Positions 1 through 11,100 of a stretch of DNA of 64,000 nt are shown here, in pieces (positions within the stretch are counted from its first letter, which is position 1; every line of letters begins with the position of its first letter). The notes beneath the pieces are model-generated. The model searched no databases. It saw nothing but the letters and a program-made list of their open reading frames with translations, and had not been told where the DNA came from. Origin of the DNA: Ectocarpus siliculosus. Its lineage: Eukaryota > Sar > Phaeophyceae > Ectocarpales > Ectocarpaceae. The stretch covers positions 3,587,774 through 3,651,773 of the forward strand of contig FN649740.1 in the NCBI GenBank assembly GCA_000310025.1, given 5' to 3'. The position numbers and the translations under genes are program-made.

Positions 1-806
1 TTGGAAAGAAAACAAAATAAAAGGAAGGTTTGTTCGTCGAAGCAGATAGAATAAACTGGTGTTTATTTTGTAACAGTCGAATTAGAATTTGGCTTCATTT
101 TCTACCGGAAACCCAGGGTCACGGTGTTTGGAATTATTAGTCTATAGTTGGGGGTGTCATTCCGTGATCGAGTCCACGCAGGGGCTGTAGCAAAGTCGGG
201 TAACGTGTGACAGCTACAGAGCGCGTGAAGCAACGGAAGGACAGCAGCAGCCGCCTAACGCAGTAGCGGCGGCAGTTTAGAAAATCCCGCCCTCCCATCC
301 CTTTTCTTTCGAAGGTGGGGGCATAAGTTCGGGAATATTCGGTATCTAGTCAGGTGTTGTAGAATGGTGTGTACCATTTGAGGACTTGGTCAGTTTTGGG
401 ACTCCTGCGTTTGCAGTCGTAGTCCCCCGGCTAGTATTTGTGGGGAGAGAGATGGATTTGTAAGAGTTGATGCCGGCCTTTGCAGCTAACGCGGCCGGAG
501 AGACGATGAGCGTTTCGTGCGTCTCTCTCCCCAACACGTAGCCTAGAAACCGAAGAAATAATGAAGCAATTCGAAAGAAAACAAAATAAACTTCGTCTTG
601 TGTGAGCGGGCACACCTTGCGGGCAGCCTGTGGAGGAGAGTGTCATTGAAACAAGAAACCTACAGAGTCTACATATGTAGTTTGTGTAGGTGTGTGGAAA
701 ACAAGTACAACGTGGGCATGGGAGTCTTTTGTCAGATCTTGGCATGAACGACAACGCGTTCGACTGAGGTGGCAGGGGGGAAGCCTCGAATCACGCTGTC
801 ACTCAC
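1..806. other. No exon recognised; probable CDC14 intron
   Basis: This stretch follows a good splice donor at the end of the last visible CDC14 exon, so it is most likely part of a CDC14 intron. I looked on the minus strand for the next CDC14 exon, which should carry the HCxxGxxR catalytic loop, and did not find it. An 18-base A-rich string occurs twice, near 4-21 and 573-590. Nothing else could be supported. Confidence 0.5.
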
Positions 807-3800
807 CACGAGCGTGACATTGTGCTTCTTGAAGTAGGGGATGTAGTTCCGTGGGGTTAGCGTCCGATAGCCTTCTCTCGTCATTTCAGAGCGGCTGTGC
901 GGCCCTGCGAATGCCAAAAACTTTCCATCGACGAGCCAGTTCAAGTCGCCGTTCTCGACCTGGTTGGTGCTCGGGCGAAGACGCAACGGCAGGGGCATCG
1001 GCGATGATTGTCGCCAAGCCTCGATTTCTGCCACAGGTAACGAGACGCCTCTCGCGCGCATTCGATGCGCAGCTCGCGCGTGCACCTTATGTTGTCCCCT
1101 TGTGTAGCAATATATGAGTTGTAGCTTCTGAGTGGCTGTCCCCACTAGAGAACCGGTACTACTGTACGCTGGACAAAGAAGTAAGCGCCACGTATACCTA
1201 TGATGACAGACCACTGTTCGGCAAAAAACCGTGTTGAAACCACAGCAGCACTTGCTTGCAACCGAGCGTCTGACCACCATGCACTAATCCACCAATCGGG
1301 AGCGAAAGAACACGGCGCCGCCGTACGGCAGGCACCCACTATCTACCACAGGAGCCTACTACATCGACAAAGCTCGAAGGCGCAAGGCAACTCGAACGGA
1401 CAGACCTGCTCGTAGTGCTCGTATTCTTCGACGTCAAAGGTGTCGAAGTTGAAGAAGCTGAAGTGACGGGCTTTCTGGAGACCCTTGAGGCAGTGTGGGA
1501 TGAAGAGGTCGAACGTGCAGACGCATGGCGACGCGTCGTGGAACGGCGGGAACGGTGGAAACACGTCCTGAAAAGGTGCGAACGCCTTTAGGAAAATACA
1601 GAAACCACAGTCATGGCACGAAGGAATGGGGGCCGCTGGGTGAAAAAGCGCAGGGGGTAGATGAGCCCGGCCTGGTGATGCAAAGAACATGCGGTTGGGT
1701 ACAAAGCTGAGCGTGGGAGGGTTAATTGTACGGAGAAAGTCCGTGAGACGGTTGCTTCGAATCCGATACATTGGGTGATTTGTCGTTTTCGACGGCGCCC
1801 TGCAGTTTCCGCAACACGTCTGCCGTGTGTTCGTCCTCAAACGCGTGTTACTCCATGCAAATACCATCGTAGCGTTCGAAATGAATCAAACGGCATGCAG
1901 TTCGTACAAAACTGAACCTCGGCTGCATGGTGGAGTACTTTTTCGACCTACATAACAATACCGGTGTCATATCAGGCGCGCGAAATAAACAAACCGAGGT
2001 ATCCGTGTCTATTCAGGATCATCATCTCCAACCACCAACACCCAACAAGAGGCTAGTTTGTAACTACACACCTGTTCTGGAGTTCTGCCACCATACAACA
2101 GGAGCCACGCGGTCAGGAGGAAAGCTGCGTTAGTCCGCTTGTGGGCGTGGGTTCCGGAGTACACGTACACTGCCTGCAGGATATTGCAGTAGCGGACGGG
2201 TAACGATGTCGAAAAACGATGGGGAGGGAGCGGTGAGATCAAGGCGAATACGCATCGAGTCCGGACACTTAGCCATCGATGGAATGGACTGCGATGAGGC
2301 ACAAACACCTATCTGATCAATTCCAGTTTGGTCAGGTTCTCCTTTCCAGCGGGCTTTTCGGATAGATTTGTGGTATCGAAAAGAACACCTTGGCAACAGT
2401 AACGAAGACACGGCAAACGTTTCCCCAGCTTTTTTAGCTGGTGTTTCGACAACACACTCTGTCACGTCCCCTGGACGTTGATCACCTTGCCCAGCCGCCT
2501 CTCGTTTGCGAGCTTGAAGTTCAGCGTCCGGCAGAATCGGAAGAGGTTACCCAAGGAGAGTGGCCCCCAGTCTAGGAAAAAATTCCAGTAAGAAAACTCG
2601 TCAGCCTGTTTACGAAACAAGCATGTATCAACTTGGCGTGAAGACGATCCAATGGAATTCTTGGGCCACAGTGCAAAGGTGCTCCGGATTGGTAGGCGGC
2701 GTAAGGGTAGGAGGATTATCTCCGCATATGTTCCGACTGTGCTCCTACTACCAGGTTTGGCAAGGTGGTAGTCGTTCCTCGACGACTCGCCCGCGGCAGT
2801 GAAGCAGGTTGATTTGGGTTGGCGACAAGCGGCACGAATGCTGTGCTCTGGACACGAACCTACGTCGTAGTTGAACGGGATTCCGGTGGCAGCTACCAAA
2901 AGCAATCCACTTCGAATTCTACAGTAGAAATGGAAGATTGTTCATGTACTTGAGCTCGAAATTCCGCAGGGTCATTTTCTGGGGCCGTCTCCCGCTGAAA
3001 TATGCCATGGATCACCTCCTGTCGTATGTACCACGAAACGAGTTCTGCTAAATTAACGACCGTTATTGCTATATGTGTAGTGACCACACACTCGGCATAT
3101 CGAGACCCACCGACCAAAAGTGCGCCGCCTCCTTCGAGCTCTCCGGTGGAGTTGATCTGAGCGTCACGTAGTACAACTTCCCCTGTTAGCGAGAGACAGA
3201 GAATTCCAGAAAAGGAAGGTCGTCTGGCGCTCCGAAGCGGGATTGGTTACTGTCGAATGGACAATCAGCTGCTCCTCGTGGAGAGATTGCGCTTGACGTT
3301 AGACTTTTTATACCTTGGTTGATGTTTTGTGGCCATGACGTTGTTGGTATGTCCTTTGGACCTGCACGTGCTTAGTATCTCCTCTTCTTCCCTCTTCCCA
3401 GCAAACACACCAACTTCCTGTCGCACAATCTAACCCCCAAACACGGTATTTCGAATGTAGAAAATAACCCTAACAAGACCCAGAGGGAGTCCTACCACTC
3501 ACTCACGAAGAATTGAAGTCGCATGCAGATAATATGTAGAAGACTTGAAGCCGAGGACGCAGAGGACCTATTCTGCGTAATCCTGGATTGGTGCTTTTGT
3601 GTTATTTAGTGAGGTACGGTTGTAGGGTGTGCATAAAGTAAGCTCACAGTACATGTCCAAAATACGGAAATATGTCCAAAATACGGAAATTATAATTCTG
3701 CTTCGCCTTCAAAACCCGATAATTAAGTAACCGTCGCTCATCACAACCACTAACTGGAGAGCTCCGATCCGAAATCATCCAATGAAACCCCTCAGGGCAA

Positions 3801-4862
3801 GGCCTTAAGGCTTTCACACCAGAAGGGTTCGGCCGTGCTTCTCCCAAGAATACTCACAAGCGTGTTCCAATACAAGGTACACAGAGGCGGAGTAATGATA
3901 CCTCGCCGGTGTGCGAATTTGCGAACGATTACAGTTTTCGAGGGTAGGGTACATAGGGCGGGGAAACTACGAAAACTACGAACGAAGCTGTTTGTAATGG
4001 TACCACTAGCTCTAACTCGAAAGCTGAGTCACAAAACAGAACCTACATGCCAAGGAGTTCGAGTTTGCGAGCACATTTTCAAATAAAACGTAAACATCAG
4101 ACCCGATCCTCTCACACGCACCCCACTACGCCGGAGAATACCGTACTTGTATCGTCAGGACTTGCCACAGACCGGGCCACGTGCATATACCTAATAGTAA
4201 AAAATAGGCATATGTATTACTCTCTGCGATTTGTATCGATGGGGAACATTACCCCTTGGGGTCTATCTCTCTGTCATGTTATCTAATGTATGGGCAAACA
4301 AACTTTGACTAATTTATTTAGTGTGCGGCAGCAGCTCCGGTGTACAACTACACAGAGTATACATGTCGTTATGTACACAGTACTTGTAGTGCCATGTATG
4401 GCACATGGGGAATAATTGCAAAAACAGCTGTGGCAAACGTCTCTCATGAAAAAAGCTTGAACAATCACGCGATTGTGGGGCCCCATCCGAAAACCATCTG
4501 CCTCAACTTGAGCCTAGGGCATCACCTATTTGGGCTGTTGGGTACTTGTGCCCCGCGAAGGAAGTAGTACAAACTGAGCTCGTGGGAAACCAGCAAATTA
4601 GCCGACAGCTCCTCCTTGTGTGCATGAGTGACGCGCCGTGGCCGTGACATGGGGTAGGGTGGCTTGTGAAAGGCGCTGCAAGCCTGCTGTACAGCAGAGC
4701 AGACTCGGCAGGTGCAAGTAGTTTGCGCGGCGTATTTGTAGCCGCGAGTAGTTCGAGGGGCCGTACATCTCGTCCTGTTTCGAGCACACTGACGACCAGC
4801 CATCAGCTTGCTATGTTCCAACTTACCGGGATAAGTTCCACAGCGCCTCCGCCCGAAGACAT
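807..4862 (-). CDS. CDC14: CDC14-type dual-specificity phosphatase, N-terminal part (gene continues past left edge)
   Basis: Cell-cycle protein phosphatase that removes phosphate from CDK-type serine-proline sites. Six phase-0 exons read on the minus strand: 4862-4827, 3182-3111, 2605-2486, 2173-2072, 1585-1406 and 959-807, together 221 residues. The start follows family length: [12 protein letters not shown] leads straight into [10 protein letters not shown], matching the KDRLYFATLR region of animal CDC14. Family hallmarks in order are [20 protein letters not shown], a PPF..FHDAS stretch, [36 protein letters not shown] and [11 protein letters not shown]. These cover the N-terminal domain and its link to the catalytic domain. 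The catalytic half with the HC(x5)R loop is absent here and must lie beyond position 1. The donor after exon 5 is GTCTGT, which is unusual but gives perfect family continuity. The neighbour to the right, the EF-hand kinase, is divergent. Confidence 0.9.
3653..3690. repeat. Perfect 19-base tandem duplication
   Basis: The 19-base unit starting ATGTCCAAAATACGG occurs twice back to back (3653-3671 and 3672-3690), inside the first CDC14 intron. It is a simple local duplication with no visible function. Confidence 0.9.
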
Positions 4863-5570
4863 GTTCGTTCCAAACCTGGTGGCCTCGAACGCAGTGTGGA
4901 TGTGCGCTCCTGGCTCAGCAGGTTATAGAGAGGAAGTTGCCATGCCGGTCGTCTCGTCGCAGGATGTTTCCATTTTCAAAAATTTGAAAATAGCGGTTTC
5001 GGGGGCACAACAGATTGATCATATCGACTGCGGGGTACCCGCCTCTTACCGCACCGATGATCCGATGATCTGATTCTCGATTGGCCGAGTGCAGTGTGAG
5101 TGACAAGCAGGCGTGCAGAGCTAGAAGTAGGCACGACGGCAAGAGCTAGCCATACACGAGAGCTCGGAAGCAACCCGACCGCACTCCCGAGCGATTGATT
5201 GGAGGTATGTTCCGGTAGTACAGCAGTCAGTATCAGGCAGCGGTAGACATGCGACCAACCATGGAGCAGAGGCAGGAAGAGCACCCCGCCGGAGAGAAAA
5301 ATGTTCAAACTCAACACCCTATTATGTGTGGAACCACGCGCGTGCCTGCTGCTGTAGAGAGGTGCACGCATGGTTGCAGCATGGTGTATGTCTGGAGTCC
5401 GCGCGTTCTGCTCCGTGATGGAGGGTTGAAGAGCAACACGACGGGGAGGAGGTGCTCTTTTGTCACGCAGCAGATTATTACCTTCACCAGTGTTTTGCCT
5501 GCTGTGTGGTAGTACATGTTCTTCCGTATTAAGAAAAAAAAAAAAAAAGGGGGCAACTCTCTGCGGCGCA

Positions 5571-6492
5571 TACCGTAGACGACACAAGATAACACACCCC
5601 GGTGATAACATTTTGGGCTTTTGTAAAAATATGATCACCGGGTGTGGTATCTTGTGGGGAGTGTTTGTTGTTGTTGTTTCTCTCACATTAGCTCTATAGT
5701 CCACAAAAATGGGGAGCCCGTGGTCGCAAAACCCGGCACATGCGACGCCGCGGGGAAACAAAACAAAATGATAGAAAGAAAAGAACAGCTACCGCACCGA
5801 CCGGTCGAGAAAAGGAGCCCTAGGAAACCGAACCGAGGTGTGTGATAGCACGTCCGAACACGCACAGGGTGTGTTTGGGGTGTGATAAATGAGGGGGTTT
5901 GACAAAAAGGGGGTGTGATAGCACGTCCGAATGAATACCCACAGGGTATGTTCGGGGGTGTAATAATGGGAGGGTGTGATAAAAAGGAGGTGTTGCAACA
6001 CTTCTTGTAGAGTTGAACCGCTGCTGCCGCACACTTGGTGGGTATTGCGGGGGTGTGATAGCAGTGCCTGTACGAACACTTCATGACTTGTGGTTCTGCG
6101 GAATATGGTGAAAACAAAGGAGTTCAGCGGAGGTGACGAAACTCCTGAGCACATGACTCATTGGCCACAGAGTGCGCCATCCGTCCTGCCCCTTCACGCA
6201 AAAAAGTAGCCTCCTGCATACCTTGATACTGGGTACGACTACAAGAGAGTTACGCAGATGTTGTGTGTGTGAGATGCCCACATGTCCACGGGGCAGATGT
6301 TGTATCACCCCGGTGATAAAAGGAGGAGCCCCGTGAATGTATGCGGCGCAACATCAGGGGTGTGTTATCTTATGTAGCCCCGGTGATAAATCGATCGTTT
6401 GTCAGAAATCCCCAAAACTTTCGCCGGGGTGTCGTATTCTGTGGGGGGTGTGGTTTCTTATGTGGGTGTGTCATCTTGTGTCGTCTACGGTT
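5571..6492. mobile_element. MITE-like element with 28-base terminal inverted repeats
   Basis: The ends at 5572-5599 and 6464-6491 are inverted copies of each other over 28 bases with one mismatch, beginning ACCGTAGACGACACAAGAT. The interior contains no recognisable transposase, is rich in GTGTGATA motifs and has further nested inverted copies of a CCCGGTGATAA motif near 5600, 6310 and 6380. The left end is preceded by TA and the right end by a diverged TT, so a TA target duplication is possible but not proven. The same type of end occurs at 7616-7790 and 13325-13566, which supports a non-autonomous DNA transposon family. Confidence 0.75.
5840..5985. repeat. Two imperfect 73-base tandem units inside the MITE-like element
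   Basis: The string GTGTGATAGCACGTCCGAA occurs at 5840 and again at 5913. In both copies it is followed by a short CACAGGGT(A/G)TG segment and then a GGTGTGATAA-like segment. This looks like an internal sub-repeat of the surrounding element. Confidence 0.75.
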
Positions 6493-6783
6493 CATGTGTG
6501 CGTATGTGAGCTGCTGCGGCATGTCCAGTTCAGTCTGTTGTCGGCCAGGTGCACAGGTTCCCCGCCATTTGCTTGACTGGACTTTGGAGACACGGCACAC
6601 CCACACCGACAGAAGGACAAGAATTCTGGTCGCTTCGAACTCGTGTACTTACAGTAGAAATTTGCTGTTTTCCCCTCCATAAACAGCCTACACATATGCA
6701 TACAACCTGTTGTCAGCTGCCTGCTAGTTATGTAGACCATGTGCTGGAGGGAGGCACTGAAAAGCACCGCCTGTGCATAGCAA

Positions 6784-6819
6784 CACCACCACCACCACCA
6801 CCACCACCACCACCACCAC
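6784..6819. repeat. (CAC)12 microsatellite
   Basis: Twelve uninterrupted CAC units, followed by two imperfect CACG/CAC copies. Histidine or tryptophan runs seen in translations across this site are artefacts of the microsatellite. Confidence 0.95.
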
Positions 6820-7615
6820 GCACCACGCACCATAGCAACAACAAAAACAACCAACACAGCCAACCAACTGAAAGCGTCATCGAGATACTGTAGATAGAGG
6901 GTAGATATCAAATAACTCGTGCCGTGTATCGTACATACCAAAACTGAGTATGTTTGACTCTTTTTTTTTGCTCGTCGAGGAACTGGCTCTCTTTGAGAGC
7001 AAATGCTCCAAAATGGAAGTACTTCCCTGTGCACACACAAACGCGAAGGTACACACATAAATAAATCACGTGTGATTGCAGCGTTAGGATGTATGGAAGA
7101 AAATGCAGCTCCGTTGCCATGCCTGTTCTACTTGTTATTTTGTTATTTGCGAGAAAAAATATTTTTTCGAAGCCCTTTTTGAAACAAGGATCTGGATGCG
7201 GCAACATCTTCGGGAATTGATATTATTGTAGGCTTGTACATATCCGTTCTCGCCAAAGGCTGCCCTTCTGCACTACGCACCCCCACTGCACCCATAGGAA
7301 TTCAAGACACCCACTGGCGGTGAACACAAAGGAGAAAGATTGGCTGAAAACCCCCCCAGCGGCTGCCGCTATCCGTACCTACGTCAAAGCCGGAGGGTAG
7401 GAGCGCCAGACAACATGCTGCGTGGTTTGGATCAACTGGCGGCCCTTGACGGGAGGTGAGAGACACAAAGACCGGGATCGATCCACTCTTGCGATCTTTT
7501 CTCCCGTACTTTCAATAGCCAGCAGCTGCAAGCCTTCAGCGTCTACAGCAGTATCATGATAATGCTCTACAGACATTCCGGTGCATGCGCTCTGCAGCGC
7601 TTGACACTGGTATGC

Positions 7616-7790
7616 TACCGTAGAGGTCCCGGTTTTTTGCCGGTATCATATGTAACCAGACAATTCAGCGGCACTATACCGGACCGACACTATTCAAAGT
7701 TGAGAGAAAGTGTTGGAAATTCAAGGTGCCCGCCGAAAACATGGGCACTGCTGTACCGGGCACCGGCACTAAACAGGGACCTCTACTGTA
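7616..7790. mobile_element. Short MITE-like element, 175 bases
   Basis: Left end TACCGTAGAGGTCCCGGTTT and the reverse complement of the right end TACAGTAGAGGTCCCTGTTT match at 18 of 20 positions, and the similarity continues to a GCCGG motif. It has no coding capacity. TA stands at both outer ends, as expected for a TA-targeting family. It lies about 320 bases upstream of the first visible kinase exon. Confidence 0.7.
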
Positions 7791-8109
7791 TATATCCACA
7801 GCGAAAAAAACAGCGTGGCTCCTTTCTACGCGCGGGCCTTTTCATTTTCTCGTCAAATAAGTCGAGCTTGCGCGTTCAGCAGCGCATTCGCTTTCTAACT
7901 CGCGGGAGTCCCCAGCTTTCTATTTTGTCGGTGTTCTTGAATCCGCTCTTGTCACACCATGCTTCGTGAAACGGCCTCGTGTTGTGACGGGAGTAAGCGG
8001 GTGGCAATCGCCGTCTTGCACCGAGAGAGCAAAATTCCTGTCAAACAGGAAAGCTCTAACAGAGAAGAGACTATCATGTCTCTCTCTTTTTTCTGCTTTC
8101 CTGGTGCAG

Positions 8110-11100
8110 GATGGAAGACGTTTACGATGTAGGCCATGAGCTGGGGAAGGGAGCCTTTTCGGTGGTGAAGCACGGCAGGCATCGAGAAACGGGCGAAAAT
8201 GTGAGACACCAGAAAATTTGTGATTCTGTTGGCAGTGATGAGCGACAAACGGTAACACCTCTACATGCATGCATACTTTTTTTCGTTGTCGTGTCGACAA
8301 CTGCCGTGTGTTGGGTCTGTTATGGACGTTTGGTTCGGCTCCGCTTTGAGCTGAAAATTTGCGGAATTTAAATCGAGACCGGGTTCCTCACATGCTGCTC
8401 TTTTCTTGTTTTTTTCCTGCATGCAGGTCGCCCTCAAAATCATCGCTGCAGCAACGTTCGAAGGCAACAAGCGAGCTCAGGAGGCGATACGAGTGGAAGT
8501 CGAGGCGATGCAGGTGCGAGCACGAGCAAATGGCAGTTGCGCTGGTTGTGCGTTGTATACCTGTGCTTCGTAGCTCTTTAATTTGAATGCGAATATACTA
8601 CTGCGTCGCTGCATGATGCGCCGCTCTGTACCGTGGCTATGGGTGTGGATGGAATGTTTGCTTAGAATTTCTGACTTGTATCCGTCACCTTGTGTTGCGC
8701 CAACCGTTCTGTGTACACCGTCAACCTCTGTACAAGCAAAACTGCACCTACATACAAGTGCCCAAAATGTCGTTGCCTTCGCCTTGCTTGCTGCAGAGAG
8801 AGTCGTCGCCTCAGCTCGTGTGCAGCTATTATAGAAGTACTTCAAATAAACCGTGTATGCCTACGGTTCTCTAACCAATTTTGTTCCAATGTTGGATCTT
8901 GTATGTGTGTGCTTGATTTGTACATGACCGGAATACGCGGTGCAGCGGCAGTGCGCGTACCTCCCGCATCAGGTATCAATGCAAAAGTCCTGGCGATACA
9001 CTCTACCAATAGCACCAAACCGTGCGCTGTTGTGTTTCGGCGCAACCGTGTTCATCTTGTACCCCCGCCCCCTCCTGCGGGCTATCAGCGAATACGAGGG
9101 CAGATCAACAACCCGTCCTTGATCGTAATGATCGGGGTGTTCAGCGATCCCTCCAAGGTGTCGATCGTTCTCGAGGAGCTGAACGGTGAGGGAGGTTCTA
9201 CTAGAGCGAGATACAGCAGTAGCACGAGAGAGTCCGACGCTGCAACACTCCGCTCTACCGCCCGGTGTGCCATACCTGCCCACACCATCGCACTTTCACA
9301 ACCAATCTATTACGACGTTGTACTTGTCCTTTCGCTCATTTATCTATCTCTCATTTCTGTATATATTTCTCTGTGTTTCTCTTTGTCGTGCCCCCGTAGA
9401 CAAGCACCTAGACTGACGTAATACTTGTTTGGGCTTTGCACAAGCACGGGGCATGACACCCCAATCGGCGTGGTGAACCGAAACACCAGATTATTTTATT
9501 TCTTCGACCAGGGTAGGTCCACAATCTAACCGTTTCGCCCTCAAACTTCGAAACGTTCACATGCATTGAAGCCCGTCTGCACAGGTAGCGGGTGGTAGTC
9601 AAGGCGGCTGGTGCGCTTCTAGTTTTTTAATTTTTCATTCTCTAGGCTGGAAATCTTGGAAGAACCGCATTTTCAACTCTTTTCCCTTGTGCAACGTGAG
9701 AAACAGCGTTCTGATCGTGACGCCCGTTCGGCACGAAAACGCGGCAACACCAACACCAGGCGGGGAGCTTTTCGATCGAATCGTGTCGCGCGGGCGTTAC
9801 ACGGAGGGACATGCCTCGCACCTCATCTGCACGCTGGCTGGTGCCCTGGCCCAATGCCACGAGAAGGGAATAGTGCACAGGTGCTAACTACTTTTGGCTT
9901 TGGTTCTGGTTCTGTTGTGGGTTGTGTTTTGCGTTTTGTGTTTTGTGGTGGTTTCGCGCCGAAAGCTCCCCAACCCCGTGCATGGGCGTGTGGTCTACAC
10001 GCGTAGCCCCGCTCCGAATGGCATGCCACATTTCTCGGCCTGACACACTTCCTTACTTTCTCTCTTTTGCTTGGTGCGGCGACCAGGGATGTGAAGCCCG
10101 AGAACATAATGTACACCTCGAGGGACGATGACACCAAAATCAAGCTCACGGATTTTGGGCTGGCGCTGCTATACCCTGGGGCGTCGGTAACCGTGCACGA
10201 TGACAACCTCGTCGGCACCCCGGGGTTAGTCGGGCTGCCGGCCCTTTGTGGCACCCAGTTGATGGTCGTTTGCAACGTTTTTTTTGCCAGTATGATGACC
10301 CCAGTCGCTCGCCCAGTGGACCCGTGTCAAGGGTGTTGTCCCTTTTTTTTTGGTCCGAGGAAGTTCGACGTCAGCCGTCGCCTTTGCGTCGTCGATGACC
10401 AACCCTCTACCGCCCCACGTGTTGGTAATGGTGTACCTACCATCGGCCTGCCATGCCTCCGCTTCGCCTCCGAAGTGGTAACCCTCACCCTGCCGGTGCC
10501 CGACAAGTTATTGTCACGTGTAGGCAGCTGGCCCATCCGCCATTCCACGTTTAGTGTTTTTGAGGACAGGGTGTGTTCCTGTGTCGTCAGCTGGCCCATT
10601 CACCGATGTCAGCTTTGGTGTTTTTTCATTCGAGATTTTCCAACGCACACCTTTCGGTGATGTTTCATGCAGCCGCTTGGTAGCCGTCGGTGCTCTGAAT
10701 GCCAAACGCTGTCTGTCTGTGTGCGTCTTCTGAAGTGCAATTACCCCGTGCCTGCGCTCGTCTCGCTTTGTTGCCGTGGTTGGTTATTGGTTGCCTCAGC
10801 TACGTCGCTCCCGAGGTGCTGTCCTCCCGTCTCTACGGTCCACCGTGCGACGTTTGGGCGTGCGGTGTGCTCCTGTACATCCTCCTCGTGAGTGGGTGCT
10901 GATGGCGGTGGCGTGGGTGTTGATGCTGTTGATCTGGGTGACTTTTAAGGCAGCACAGCCGGGCGTGCGTACCCTCCGAAGGTATTGGCGTGCAGTATAG
11001 GCTGCTGCGAAGAATGTTGGTGACCGATCAAAACTCGAAGAATCCATCCCTCTCGGTGGTACTGTAGCTTCAGCATTAATACAACACAATACTGAAGGTA

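Larger units (their letters stand above)
4863..8109. promoter_or_regulatory. Divergent intergenic region between CDC14 and the EF-hand kinase
   Basis: The two flanking genes point away from each other, so both promoters and 5' leaders must lie here. Many short open frames occur on both strands but none aligns to a family or shows splice-consistent continuation. Much of the interval is repeat: an inverted-repeat element at 5571-6492, a CAC microsatellite at 6784-6819 and a small inverted-repeat element at 7616-7790. A run of 15 A lies at 5534-5548. No TATA box could be assigned. Confidence 0.5.

Noticed and set aside
732-1280. A continuous 182-codon minus-strand frame read as one protein
   Set aside because: Only 807-959 is real, as a CDC14 exon. 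The flanks are intron sequence, shown by the acceptor at 960 and the donor at 806.
4976-5761. A 261-codon open frame on the minus strand upstream of CDC14
   Set aside because: It crosses a 15-base homopolymer and the end of an inverted-repeat element, has no family similarity and no coding-like composition. It is probably chance.
6492-7058. Minus-strand frame with a long tryptophan run
   Set aside because: The run is the (CAC)12 microsatellite read in reverse.
7920-8300. Minus-strand frames opposite the first kinase exon
   Set aside because: They are shadows of the kinase exon and its intron, with no independent similarity.
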